From positions 88,511,578-88,575,577 of the forward strand of contig OX375879.1 in assembly GCA_947359465.1 (NCBI GenBank): a stretch of DNA of 64,000 bases, in the 5' to 3' direction. Positions within the stretch are counted from its first letter, which is position 1. Each line of letters starts with the position of its first letter. The notes beneath the pieces were generated by a model. The model did not search any database. It was not told where the DNA came from and saw only the letters and a list, made by a program, of their open reading frames with translations. This DNA comes from Metellina segmentata. Its lineage: Eukaryota; Arthropoda; Arachnida; Araneae; Tetragnathidae. A program made the translations under genes and the position numbers. Positions 1-9,049 of the stretch are shown here, piece by piece.

Positions 1-463
1 GTACAGCTCTTACTCGACCAGCGCCATGTCTGTTGACGTCGAACGCACCTGTTTCACAAAGTTGACGATGTAACCGTTGAAAAATTCTATGATCCGGCAT
101 TCGTCGATCAGGATACTCCGCGCGATACATTCGTAGCGCAGCTCTGCCGTTACCATTTGCACGGCCGTACATGTAATGCATGTCTGCTTTTTCTGCATAC
201 GTAAAGTCACCCATCGTCTACGGCAGCACAATTGTGAATGGCGCTTTTCCCTACTGCGATGCATCATGTTCAACAGCGGCTAGACATCTACTGCCCTCTA
301 CCGGCAATGATACCAACCGATCACTCCATTTCTCTTTCCTTTTATTTCCCCTGTTTACGCCTCACCGCGTCACTTGCGACTATACATTCCTATACAATAA
401 ATCATTGTTACAATGTCCTGTACCTACCATTAAAGTTTGTACCATGAATTCGGGACCACCCTG
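1..463 (-). mobile_element. DD41D mariner-like deletion derivative, cut by window edge
   Basis: Bases 75-463 match 55505-55893 base for base in length (389 bp), with only about two substitutions seen by eye. They end in the same long terminal inverted repeat, whose outer tip is CAGGGTGGTCCCGAATTCAT on the opposite strand. A TA follows the end at 464-465, as expected for Tc1/mariner insertion. Bases 1-74 do not match the other copy, so the internal deletion junction differs. The minus-strand reading across 10-273 is mostly non-coding leader and contains no transposase catalytic motif, so the piece cannot make an enzyme. The left end lies outside the window. Confidence 0.8.
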
Positions 464-689
464 TATAATAGTAAAAATAATATGCTAAGATAAGAAGAGA
501 AAATTTTTACTATCCAAAAAGCACAAGACAAATGGTAATACCAATAATATTACTAATAATACTTGCATTTTTTTTATGAAATATAATTAATAACTTTATT
601 ATATGGTCTATTTGCAATGTTATTTTGAGTGAAAGTCTTAAAAAATACAAAGCCCTACGTCACTTTTTACGCACATACTGTGAACTCAA
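464..689. other. AT-rich spacer, nothing recognised
   Basis: Short AT-rich stretch between two transposon relics. I see no coding, repeat or regulatory signal in it. Confidence 0.5.
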
Positions 690-1035
690 CTAGTGTAGTT
701 TATAGCAGCACATCTTGAACCCATTTTCTTTTAAATTTATTTGTACTAGTTTTCTTGATTCTTTTTGCTACGTTTTCAGAGTTTGCCAGACCCTCTCTCT
801 TCTAAATCTAAATCTAAATAATGTTTTCTGTGGGTTTTTTTCCGTGAAGTTTCTACATTTACACGTAATTGACGACCAGATAAATTATCTGTAAGTTCTA
901 CTTCATCTTCTTCTGAGGAGTCTTCATTTGTGATACTACTGCAACATCAGGAGGTTCAATATAGATATCTTCTTAGTCCGACTCTGTGTTTAATTCATCA
1001 AATAGCAGAAGAGCTTCTTCTAGCGTCAAATATTT
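690..1035 (-). pseudogene. piggyBac transposase N-terminal fragment
   Basis: Reading the minus strand from 1035 gives a segment beginning KYLTLEEALLLFDELN. A premature stop follows shortly (ESD-stop-ED), then IYIEPPDV, and after a frameshift an acidic stretch EDSSEEDEVELTDNLSGRQL. This acidic N-terminal layout is typical of PGBD-type piggyBac transposases. TTTTTAG directly precedes KYLTL, so this may have been an exon after a short intron. The DDD/D catalytic domain and the cysteine-rich C-terminus are absent. At least one nonsense codon and one frameshift make it a pseudogene. Confidence 0.55.
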
Positions 1036-1797
1036 CTAAAAAATGAAACTGTGTTTCAAAATAATAAAATATACACATGATTTAAATATATACATAAAAA
1101 CTGCCATAAGAAATAATATGTTCAAAAATATAGTCCAATACACATTTTAATTCCATAACTGCATTTTAACCTACAACTCCCTCTCCATTTTATACTTTTG
1201 GCTTTGTTATTGTTATGAAATAAACAATAGAAATACTGTTTTTTTTTTTAGTTTTTTGTATAAATTTTTTATACACACATTTATTTTTTAACTATTCGAT
1301 TATATATACTAAAAATATTTAATTATACACTGGTTTTTAACCATTTTTGTATTTTTTAGAGCAAAATTCAATGAAAATCTAAGCAGCGACAAAGAGATAG
1401 TGTAAAAGCCTAGTGGTACCATACGGTACCTGTAAGATGTACATAATATTATTATATATTTTTTTGAAACACTGTGCACGTAATATCTAGACATAAACGA
1501 TAAATATTGTATCAAACTTTCATTTCTATATGTGTCAGTAAAGAGAGAACGGCTGTATTTACTTTTTCGATGCGTCATTTTGTCATAGCCCAAAAAATGT
1601 TCTTATTTCTTCCGCTCAAAATAAAAATCTGACGTGTTGTTCACTTAAATTATTATCTAGACAGGATTTTTCACTCTCTTGTGTGGTGCCATCTACTAGC
1701 AAACACACAAAATATTTGCATTATAACGAAGAAAATTGTAGTACTTTAAACCTTTATTTCTGGTACCATATGGTACCGCTAGGCTTTCCCGGGTTAA
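690..1797 (-). mobile_element. piggyBac-like element, 3'-truncated relic
   Basis: The right boundary shows the piggyBac signature: GGG immediately followed by TTAA at 1794-1797. Just inside is the perfect 16-bp palindrome GGTACCATATGGTACC (1762-1777), with AAGCCTAG on its inner side when read from the other strand. A diverged inverted copy of this block (AAGCCTAGTGGTACC) sits at 1406-1420. About 700 bp inside is a minus-strand remnant of the acidic N-terminus of a piggyBac transposase. No catalytic core or left end is present, so the element is dead. Assignment rests on the TTAA end plus N-terminal composition. Confidence 0.6.
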
Positions 1798-1850
1798 TGA
1801 TCGCGAAGATAGAAACTTGGACTAATGAATAAAAAAGAAATAAAATTTAA
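1795..1850 (+). repeat. GATCGCGAAGAT interspersed repeat, copy A
   Basis: Contains the core GATCGCGAAGATAGAAAC followed by a GAATAAAAAAG block. The same order of blocks occurs at 28710-28750, and the core recurs at 3877-3895. It lies next to the piggyBac TTAA end. I do not recognise the family. Confidence 0.45.
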
Positions 1851-2318
1851 AAAAAGCAAGAAACAAATATAGATTCCGTGAATGAAAGGGGAAAAATAGC
1901 ATTCGACCACGTGACTCAAATCAAGCAGAACAATCCGTTTGCAGTCAGTGAGTCATTGGAAACCTGGCAAGTGTCCAAAGAAATGATGAAAGGACCGGGA
2001 CCAACCGCTCCGTAATTAAAGAACCGTAAGGAAAAACATCTAATAAATTAATTATAAAATGTTCTAGATCAAATTTTAAAATTCGTGGTTCGAGATCTAT
2101 TTAGTCTCCTTTAGATTACCTATGTGCAAAACTTTATTTCTTTAAGTCCTATAGATTCGTCTCTTTTCCCGCCTTGTCTAGGGAAAACCGTCCCGCACAA
2201 AATTAACAGATCCGTGCACTAATGGCGTGATGTCATCTTGTCCTTTACATCTTTACTTTTAATGAGTGGTGACCTTTACATCTTTACCTTTAATGAGTGG
2301 TGAGAACGCTATTCAAAG
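1851..2318. other. Spacer with one AT-rich dispersed block
   Basis: No gene seen. Bases 2040-2110 contain an AT-rich block (TTTTAGATCAAATTTTAAAA-like, then a TTCG-rich stretch) that recurs in diverged form at about 3610-3690 and 4130-4205, suggesting a short unclassified interspersed repeat. 2240-2300 contains a partial direct repeat of TACATCTTTAC and AATGAGTGGTGA. Confidence 0.4.
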
Positions 2319-2788
2319 TAAAGATGTTACTAATAGTAATTTCATGGTAACAGTTTCAATTCCGACTGATACCGAAGAAAATCTGTGATTGTAAACTATG
2401 AATGAATCAGTTTGTTTGGAAAGGAATACAGTTATTTCAAATTTAGGATATGTTGTTGTACGAACCATATATCCTACGGCTTAGTCCTTCACACACACGT
2501 CTAGGCTTACCATACCTAAATAATACCACCTATCAAGTCTAACAAATCACTAATACTCAGCAGATGTTTTCACTCCTACCGATTCATTGCTATCATTCGC
2601 AGTCACTGTCACCGATAGAAGTTACATGATATCCACTGTTATAAGTTAACCTTCAATCACTGCTACCGAATGGTAGATATTCTCAATCACTACTGCCAAA
2701 TCACAATTTAACTAAGTAGCAAGAGAGAACTGTGATTAAAAATTATTAATGAGTAAGTAGAAGTTTAGTGGTTGGCTTAACATCCCTA
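2319..2788. mobile_element. Putative hAT-like MITE (470 bp)
   Basis: The ends form a short imperfect inverted repeat: TAAAGATGTTA at 2319 and the reverse complement of TAGGGATGTTA at 2778-2788. Flanks ATTCAAAG (2311-2318) and ATACGAAG (2789-2796) agree at six of eight positions, consistent with a decayed 8-bp hAT target duplication. The first 130 bp recur at 8760-8900, where the terminal sequence is the better preserved TAGGGATGTTA. No coding capacity. Confidence 0.5.
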
Positions 2789-2928
2789 ATACGAAGAGTT
2801 TTAACGCAATCAATGTGTTGTTCCTAGTCACATCATTCGGATTCTAAGCGATACCTTTGACCGACACCGAAGACTTTCCTTTCGATATTGCATTTCATGG
2901 CAGCCCATTGATTCTTCTTCTATTTCAG

Positions 2929-3068
2929 GGCCAGGCTTCGCATCCCTCTGTTCCGAACGTTATATACGGCCTCCTGGCTGTGAGCAGTGGTCTTCTGGCC
3001 CTCCTGCTGCCAGAAACCAGAGGTCAAAAGATGCCCGACACTCTGGAGGAAGGGGAGAACTTCGGGAA
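2929..3068 (+). CDS. SLC22 organic ion transporter, penultimate coding exon
   Basis: SLC22 proteins are twelve-helix major-facilitator carriers in the plasma membrane that move organic cations, anions and carnitine. This exon encodes the last helix and the start of the cytosolic tail. It opens after a polypyrimidine tract and CAG acceptor at 2926-2928 with GQASHPSVPNVIYGLL, continues through a hydrophobic helix (AVSSGLLALLLPE), and reaches the family's conserved post-helix motif LPETRGQKMPDTLEEGENFG. It ends before a consensus donor GTGAGT at 3069. Base composition is visibly richer in GC than the flanks. An in-frame TGA overlaps the donor, so an unspliced transcript would stop right after ENFGK. 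Earlier exons, including the sugar-transporter signature, are not in the window, so subtype (OCT, OAT or OCTN) cannot be assigned. Confidence 0.88.
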
Positions 3069-3329
3069 GTGAGTGGTCTTCAAGGTTTATAGTGTAGCAT
3101 ATCGACAGTAAAAAAAAACTCACTTTCTAAATTAAAGTTCATATATTATCATAAAAATTATTTACAAGATTTTCACAAGTTATCTACAAGCTACTGTTTA
3201 AAAATGCACAGAAGAGATCTATCACCGATACAATACAGAAGCCACAAGCTAAAAGCAACCGAAATCTTCTGCGATTCGAACAGACTATTAGGTCATCTCA
3301 AAAAGTTCGCTTACTAGCCAGTCTCCTCT

Positions 3330-3560
3330 AGACGTCATCTCAGACGTCACGTGCGGAGCCCGACCGGGAGAGAGCGCCTCTTGTTGAGAGCTCTCGACTG
3401 TTCAGGATGACAAACGTTATAATAGTACCAGCCACTGCTTGGCCAGCACGGCGTTGCACGTGACAATTTTTTTCATGGTGTCAGGTGTGCCAACTGCTCG
3501 CTCACGCTCGCCAACCCCGGTGATTGCTACGCATTTTCATTTGGTTTGCTTCGAAAACCA
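3330..3560. repeat. Unclassified dispersed repeat with GC-rich core
   Basis: GC-richer than its surroundings. The segment around 3499-3552 (GCTCGCTCACGCTCGCCAAC, then GGTGATTGCTACGC and a TTTGGTTT end) is found inverted at 11328-11380 with the same order of blocks. No ORF or terminal repeat is evident, so class is unknown. Confidence 0.45.
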
Positions 3561-3828
3561 ACACCAAAGGCAAAGCTGTGATGGCCTCGGAGTGGCTACT
3601 AATAAATGAAACATATAAATGCCAATAAATTAATTAAAAAATATTTTAGATTAAAATTTAAAAATCGGGCTGGACACCATAAATTTTACTGTTCCTGAAA
3701 ACAACAAAAAGAAGAAAGACAATTTTAAGAATGAGACCCACCCTTACCCGACGTTACAAGGGTTACAATTGAAAAATATTTATCAAAAGAAAATCATATT
3801 TAAGGTATCGATATGTATTAGTTTATAT

Positions 3829-3905
3829 TTAAGTATCGCAGATTTCAAATCCGTTAAAATTTTCACTCTATCTTTAACGATCGCGAAGATAAAAATACGC
3901 AAATA
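3829..3905 (+). repeat. GATCGCGAAGAT interspersed repeat, copy B
   Basis: Contains ATTTCAAATCCGTT followed by TTCACTCTA and CGATCGCGAAGATA. The same blocks occur at 26310-26335 and 28710-28722, where a hAT element separates them. This shows the repeat existed before that insertion. Confidence 0.5.
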
Positions 3906-4667
3906 GTCTTTGCTCGTGACAAAGTTGAAATCGCTAGCTAGAAAGTTATACTGATTAACAATGTAATATCGGAAAACACGCTCGAATTGGAAAACTTGGC
4001 TTGGTTCCAAAGGCATTAGGACGAAAAACGCAGAATCTGTCCTTTCTTCAATGTGACGTCAGCGGTGGAAAATCGCCAAATCCTTTCCTTTCTTCAATTG
4101 ATGTAACCTACCCTGAGAGAATAAAGGAAGTTAAAAAAATCTAGAAATTAAACATGTTCTTGACTAAATTTTAAAATTTCGAGCTGGACCCAAAAATGGC
4201 AAAATATTAGGACTACCAGTGTGCCAAATTTCATTATTGTAAGTGGAATAGATTCTTCAGGACACTGCTCGCTAAACATAGAACGACACTTCTTTTTATA
4301 ATAGTAGAGAAGATAGAGTAACCTTGAAGAGTGTAGTATAGTGCAGAGATACTAGGTGTGTCGTATTGTAAGCAGTCTACATCAAAAACTACTGATCGGA
4401 GGGTCGTCAAATTTCCCCCCATTTCTTCACGAGGGAAAAATAATTCAAGGAAAATGATTGGTACATAAAATCGCTGACAAGTTCACTCTGACCATTACTG
4501 TACAGTACATCTGCTATTTGGATGCAGTCAATTCAAAGCATGTTCACTATATCTGTCACCCTTAATATCAGACACCATGTTCAACTCTTAAAGGCAAGGG
4601 TTCTCTTGACATGTTTACACGTGATGTTAAATGATATGCCAAGGTTGCGACGTTATCGCGGTGAACT

Positions 4668-5271
4668 AGGTCTCTGAGATACCTTCCAGACACAAATTGT
4701 ACGGATTTAGATCCGATGAACGTGAAGGTCAAACAGTGTTGAAGTACCAGCTGTAAGCACCTGAAGGTGGTGCCCTTTTAGAAAACGTTTGATGGGCACC
4801 ATGCGCTAACACTGTTGTTTCAAGACATTGACGCTATTAAACTGCTGGGCATTTTTCGACACATTTCGATGGTTGTTCCTCACCGGTTCTGACAGCAGCC
4901 AAAATAATTGCCGGCTTTCAGAGTCCTAAATGTGTGGGAACGTTGTAGCGTAAAATCATAAACGCTGTAACGTAAAGTAGGTCTCTGAGATACCCTTCCA
5001 GACAAAAATTGTATGGATTCAGATCCAATGAACGTGCGAGTCAAACAGTGTTGCAGTACCGGCTGCAATCAGAAAATAAACTCCAAACACCTGAAGGTGG
5101 TTCCCTTCTACCAAACTTATAATGGGCATCATCCTTCGCAAACACTGTTGTTTCAAGACATTGATGTTGTTGAAGTGCTTGGAATTTTTCGACACAGTTC
5201 AAATGTTTTTCCTCACCGGTTCTGACAGCAGCCAAAAGTATTACCGGATTTTAGGGTCCTTAATGTGGAGA
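4668..5271. repeat. Tandem duplication, two units of about 311 bp
   Basis: AGGTCTCTGAGATACC begins at 4668 and again at 4979, and the sequence is colinear thereafter: the GATCCGATGAACGTG block, CACCTGAAGGTGGT, AACACTGTTGTTTCAAGACA, TTTTTCGACACA, CCTCACCGGTTCTGACAGCA. The second unit has a short insertion (AATCAGAAAATAAACTCC). The second unit is open in one frame for 70 residues, but the first is interrupted, so I do not regard it as coding. Both units end in the minisatellite motif. Confidence 0.8.
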
Positions 5272-5482
5272 GCGTCATAACGTAAAATCATAAACGTTCT
5301 AACGAAATATCAGAAACGTTGTAACGTAAAAGCATAACGTTGTAACGTTAAGGCATTAATTTTGCTACGTAAAAGCATAAGCGTTGTAACGTAAAAGCAT
5401 AAACGTTGTAGTGTTAAAGTACAAGAGTTGTAACGTAAAACCACAATCGTTGTAACGTAAAAGCATGAACGTTGTAACGTTG
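5272..5482. repeat. 22-bp minisatellite, about ten units
   Basis: Degenerate head-to-tail repeats of AACGTTGTAACGTAAAAGCAT, unit close to 22 bp. Two units of the same motif also sit between the two 311-bp units at about 4938-4978, which ties the two structures together. Apparent reading frames across it are repeat artefacts. Confidence 0.8.
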
Positions 5483-5663
5483 TTTTCCTGTCTCGTTTCA
5501 TTTGAAACTTCCCCTCGTTAAATAAGAACACGATTTTTAAAGTAACTGGTATTTATTACAAACGCTTTAAGTATTTGCTTGTCTTGAATCTGAGTTTTCA
5601 CAGTAAAATTACATTTCTTTGGGCGTGCAATCAATTTTACGTAATTCGGTTCATCAGAAAATC

Positions 5664-5977
5664 AGGTAGGTAGGTATTTTAATTAACATAACATAGAGCA
5701 CCACAACGAGCTATTGGCGACGATCCGGGATCAATCCCAAAGGGAAATATTCGAGGATAACACCACGTTATTTTGAATAACTGTCATATGACAAGACAAT
5801 ATATGATTCGGCACCCTATTCTCCAAACTTCCACACCACGCCAAAATGAAGAGATTTAAGGCCACAACGTATTTAACGTGCACTAGACCCCTTTGTAAAT
5901 GACGGCCATTGGTTGGATTCGAACTCTCAACCCTCCGGTTGCTAATTCGTTATTCCCAACCTGACTATCACGGTCCC
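5664..5977 (-). mobile_element. tRNA-derived SINE, reverse orientation
   Basis: Full-length reverse copy inside the SLC22 intron. Read on the minus strand it has a tRNA-like head with box-B-like AGTTCGAATCC, then GGCGTGGTGTGGAAGTTTGG, a TCATATGACAG block, CCCGGATCGTCGCCAATAGC and a 3' tail of (CCTA)n repeats adjoining 5664-5680. This is the family's 'GTTGG' head type. Confidence 0.75.
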
Positions 5978-6103
5978 ATAGAATCTGGAGTAGGTAATGT
6001 TCAATACACTGTTGCAATAGGTGTGATTCGACTTGAATAGTTGTTTCACTTCATTCCATTGTGTGTGAAATCGATGCTAAATACACGTTTACTTTCCCTG
6101 TAG

Positions 6104-6179
6104 GTTAGAAGGAGAAGAGACCACTTCACAAGCTGCCCCCGCTGCCACACACAATACAACAGCTATGTCAAAAGTTTGA
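6104..6179 (+). CDS. SLC22 organic ion transporter, terminal coding exon
   Basis: After the acceptor CCCTGTAG at 6096-6103 the first base G completes the split lysine codon. The frame then runs 24 residues, LEGEETTSQAAPAATHNTTA then MSKV, to TGA at 6177-6179. The tail is short, polar and rich in Thr, Ala and Glu, as expected for the poorly conserved cytosolic C-terminus of SLC22 carriers. No catalytic role is expected; such tails can affect trafficking. In-phase joining to the 2929-3068 exon is the main support, since the tail itself has no conserved motif. Confidence 0.72.
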
Positions 6180-6388
6180 GTCAAGTACTGAAAACGAGAA
6201 GAAAGTTACTCTTTGGCGAGATCAAGTTATATTACATAATTCCACACAACTACATTTACTTCAATGCCGTATAGGATTGGATGTACAGAATTCATCAAAT
6301 ATGCGAAGTACAATACACAAATCGTACAATGCTCAACAATACCCATCTTTCATGCCATCTGTATATCTGATATACGAGTTTGTTGCAA

Positions 6389-6426
<38 letters not shown>

Positions 6427-6468
6427 GCCATGCGCTTGAAGCGAATTGATGTTACATCTACGAGTATA
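6180..6468 (+). other. SLC22 3' UTR with possible poly(A) signal
   Basis: About 240 bases after the stop, an AATAAA hexamer at 6420-6425 follows an (AT)n microsatellite at 6391-6419. It is the first canonical hexamer I see in a suitable place. The end of the transcript is inferred, not shown. Confidence 0.4.
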
Positions 6469-6846
6469 CAAGGTGATTTTTTTAAAACTGGCACTATTCA
6501 GAGCCACCTGTAGCTCAATATAGCAACCGAAATGGCACCAAACTCGGTATGAAGAATAATAATGACATAGGAAGTAGGATTCCCTGGAAGAAAAAAAATT
6601 AGTTCCAAAAATCGCCGATAGGGGTTTTAGACAAAGACGAGTATTTTATGCTTATTGTCGGTATAGTAAGCTACAACAGTGCAATAAATACCACTATCGG
6701 CGATTATTGGAACTAATACTTTTTTTCATGGAATCCTACTTCACATGTCATATTATTATTCTCCTTACCGAGTTTGGCGCCATTTCGGTTCTTAGAACGA
6801 GCTACAGGTGGCTCTGAATAGTGTCAGATTAAAACAAATCGCCTTG
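6469..6846. mobile_element. Palindromic Tc1/mariner-type MITE (378 bp)
   Basis: The two halves are inverted repeats of about 155 bp beginning CAAGGTGATTT and CAAGGCGATTT, flanked by TA (6467-6468 and 6847-6848). Shared blocks in order from each end are ACTATTCAGAGCCACCTGTA, ACCGAAATGGC, CCAAACTCGGTA, GAATAATAAT, GTAGGATTCC, TTAGTTCCAA and ATCGCCGATAG. Only about 60 bp in the centre is unpaired. No coding capacity. The transcript could fold as a long hairpin. Confidence 0.85.
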
Positions 6847-6848
6847 TA

Positions 6849-7427
6849 TTTATAAAAAAGGATATGTGTGTGTGTTTATTCTCTATACAAATTTACACAG
6901 TTTGAGGAATCCACACCAAATTTGGTACACAGAACACTGCGGAAGACATACTATTTCTTTCCTGTCTCTAGACTAATCTCTAGCTATGAAAATTGGCACA
7001 CATGTAGTCCTAAAATAGCCTCTCGAAGCCGCAATTTTAAAATCTAAAGTTTGTTTTCCTGTAATAATTGGACATTGACAAGATCACACTTTCTACAGGT
7101 TTTTTTTGTGTATTTGAGTTAACAAAGTGAAATGTCGCGGTCATATTTGAAACCTGAGCAACACCGGGTCATTAACCTAGTTATTGTCCTAACCTAAAGT
7201 AACCTAAAGATAAAAATTGTCAAGGGACCAACAATGCCGTGGTAACTGCCGATTAAAAAATGATGGCTTCCCTCAATAAGTAGCGAAGTCAAAACATCCG
7301 AGTAACATGAAGACAATACTCCCTTTGGTTGCGAGAATGAATCAGTAATTATCCGCATTGCAGTTGATTTCGAGTTTCTGTAGGTACCTCTATGCTGAGA
7401 GACCTATATGAGGTCTTTAGTACAAAG
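6849..7427. other. Intergenic, nothing recognised
   Basis: No gene seen. A TGTGTGTGTG run lies near 6866. The block 6890-7030 (ACACCAAATTTGGTACACAG, GCTATGAAAATTGGCACACA) looks like old repeat debris but I cannot classify it. Confidence 0.35.
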
Positions 7428-7662
7428 GTACCAGAAACCGTCGTGTACAAAGGAGGCGGGAGCACGTAAATCTGTCGGTGCCTTAAACATCTTCAATTGG
7501 GCGAGGCGTGCAAGTCTGGAGAGTGGGTTTCCAGCTCTGGTGTTGCATCGTCATCTGATCGAGGTTCAAAAGTACGTGATGTTGTCCTCAGTTTTTTTTC
7601 TCCTGGTTTAATCCTGACTGTCGTCAATTTCCCTTTGTGTTTCTACAAAATTTCTACCTACC
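7428..7662 (+). mobile_element. tRNA-derived SINE, diverged copy
   Basis: Keeps GAAACCGTCGTGTACAAAGG, TGGAGAGTGGGTTTCCAGCT, CATCGTCATCTGATCGAGGT, a GTTGTCCTC block and a CTACCTACC tail at the 3' end. The head is eroded beyond confident box A/B assignment. Confidence 0.6.
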
Positions 7663-7870
7663 TTCGTATAAAGGTAGTTAAGCTTGACAGAAGAAAGAGT
7701 TGTTGTAAGCAAATAACCATTAATTAGCAATTTCTATATGATTATTATTTTACACGACTCGTAATCACTGCTATGAATGATAACTCGGAACCAAAGACCA
7801 CACTATAAACACTTAATCATATTAAGCTTCTTTAAGTTTTTAATCTTAAGCATTTAAGTAGAGATAGTTA

Positions 7871-7976
7871 TGTATTTTAACGTCATACTGGTGCAACGCG
7901 ATGAACTATTGACGATGGTCCGGGATTAATCCCACCAAGGAAAAGATCCGAGGATAACACGTCATTTTAATCCACT
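7871..7976 (-). mobile_element. SINE 3' fragment, reverse
   Basis: Only the 3' third of the SINE body is present: GCAACGCGATGAACTATTGA, GATGGTCCGGGATTAATCCC and GAGGATAACACGTCATTTT on the + strand. 5'-truncated. Confidence 0.6.
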
Positions 7977-8285
7977 AAAATATTATTCATTATAAAATAA
8001 GCACCACTCATGAATAAAGAGAATTTAAATACAAACACAAAATTTTACTTTTAGCATGCAAAAAAAAAAGATTTGCTTACAGAAATGTAACTAATGATGC
8101 AAATTCTTCCAAAACACATAGACTACTGTAAATCAAGATGGTTAACAAGATTGCAAACAAATTGGAGCTAATCTTACTATCACTTTAAAAGGTAACTAAT
8201 AGTAAATTCACTGTAACCCTGTGCCCTACCTTCTCCTGAGTAATATAGATTGGGGGTTATCCTTTCTTTACTTATGAATGTAGAT

Positions 8286-8569
8286 AAGTATTTTAATTAA
8301 TGTCACAGAGGAGCAACACAACGGGCTATTAGTGACGGATCAAATCCAAAGGAATAGACCTAAGGACATCACCGCGTAATTTTCACCCATGGTCAGACGA
8401 CGAGGCAACACATGAGTTGGCACCGCACTCTCCAAACTTCCACACCACGCCAACGTAAGGACGTTTGAAGCGAAGACAGATTTACCGTGCACCAACCCCC
8501 TATGATTCGAACTTCAAACCCAGCGGTTGCTAATCCATTATTCTTCCAATCAGGCTACCGCGGCTCCGA
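8286..8569 (-). mobile_element. tRNA-derived SINE, reverse orientation
   Basis: Nearly complete reverse copy. On the minus strand it shows GGTAGCCTGATTGG, a box-B-like AGTTCGAATCA, GGCGTGGTGTGGAAGTTTGG, GTTGCCTCGTCGTCTGACCA and TGTTGCTCCTCTGTGACATT. Head type is GATTGG/GTTGG. Confidence 0.7.
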
Positions 8570-8759
8570 TTTGAGTTGCTTCGTTCAAAACCCTGCGACT
8601 CAAATGCCGGACAATACTTGTAATTTCTATTGGCGGCACTATCACTTTCGAGTGCATTCTAGGCGAAAAATTCTGATGAGGTTCTGACTTGCCTGCCAAA
8701 GAGTAGGGTTTGGCGATATCTGTTTCTTTGAAAGCCCAGAATACATTGAAGACATTCAG

Positions 8760-8905
8760 CCTAGGGATGTTACAAATAGTAATTTCACAGTCATAGTTCC
8801 AACTGTGACTGCTACCGAAGAATATCTATGATTCTAAGCTGTGATTGAATCAATTTGTTAGGAAGGGAATACTGTTATTTGTAATTTAGGAAAATTGTAG
8901 TAGGG
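8760..8905 (+). mobile_element. hAT-like MITE, left half only
   Basis: Begins TAGGGATGTTA and follows the 2319 MITE for about 130 bp (AATAGTAATTTCA, ACTGCTACCGAAGAA, GTGATTGAATCA, GGGAATACTGTTATTT). Colinearity is lost near 8900 and no matching right end follows, so this copy is truncated. Confidence 0.45.
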
Positions 8906-9049
8906 AAGAAGGGGGCTAATTTGGACAACTTGAATAATTCTTCTATTTGTTAGTCAAAATCTCTCTGCAAGTTTTTGCAGAATAGCAACACTTATATAAA
9001 CTTTCATCTGCAGTTGCATTACAACACACTTGATAGTTCAGTAGTAATA

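Larger units (their letters stand above)
3069..6103 (+). other. Last intron of the SLC22-like gene
   Basis: Starts with donor GTGAGT (3069-3074) and ends with a pyrimidine-rich TTTACTTTCCCTGTAG acceptor at 6103. Splicing joins AA to G to make a lysine codon and keeps the frame open into 24 further residues. The intron carries a GC-richer unclassified repeat (3330-3560), a GATCGCGAAGAT repeat, a 311-bp tandem duplication, a 22-bp minisatellite and a reverse-oriented SINE. Confidence 0.75.

Noticed and set aside
10..273. 87-residue protein at the window start
   Set aside because: Same leader sequence as at 55.6 kb in a deletion derivative; no conserved domain.
5310..5531. Repetitive protein over the 22-bp array
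   Set aside because: Artefact of translating the minisatellite.
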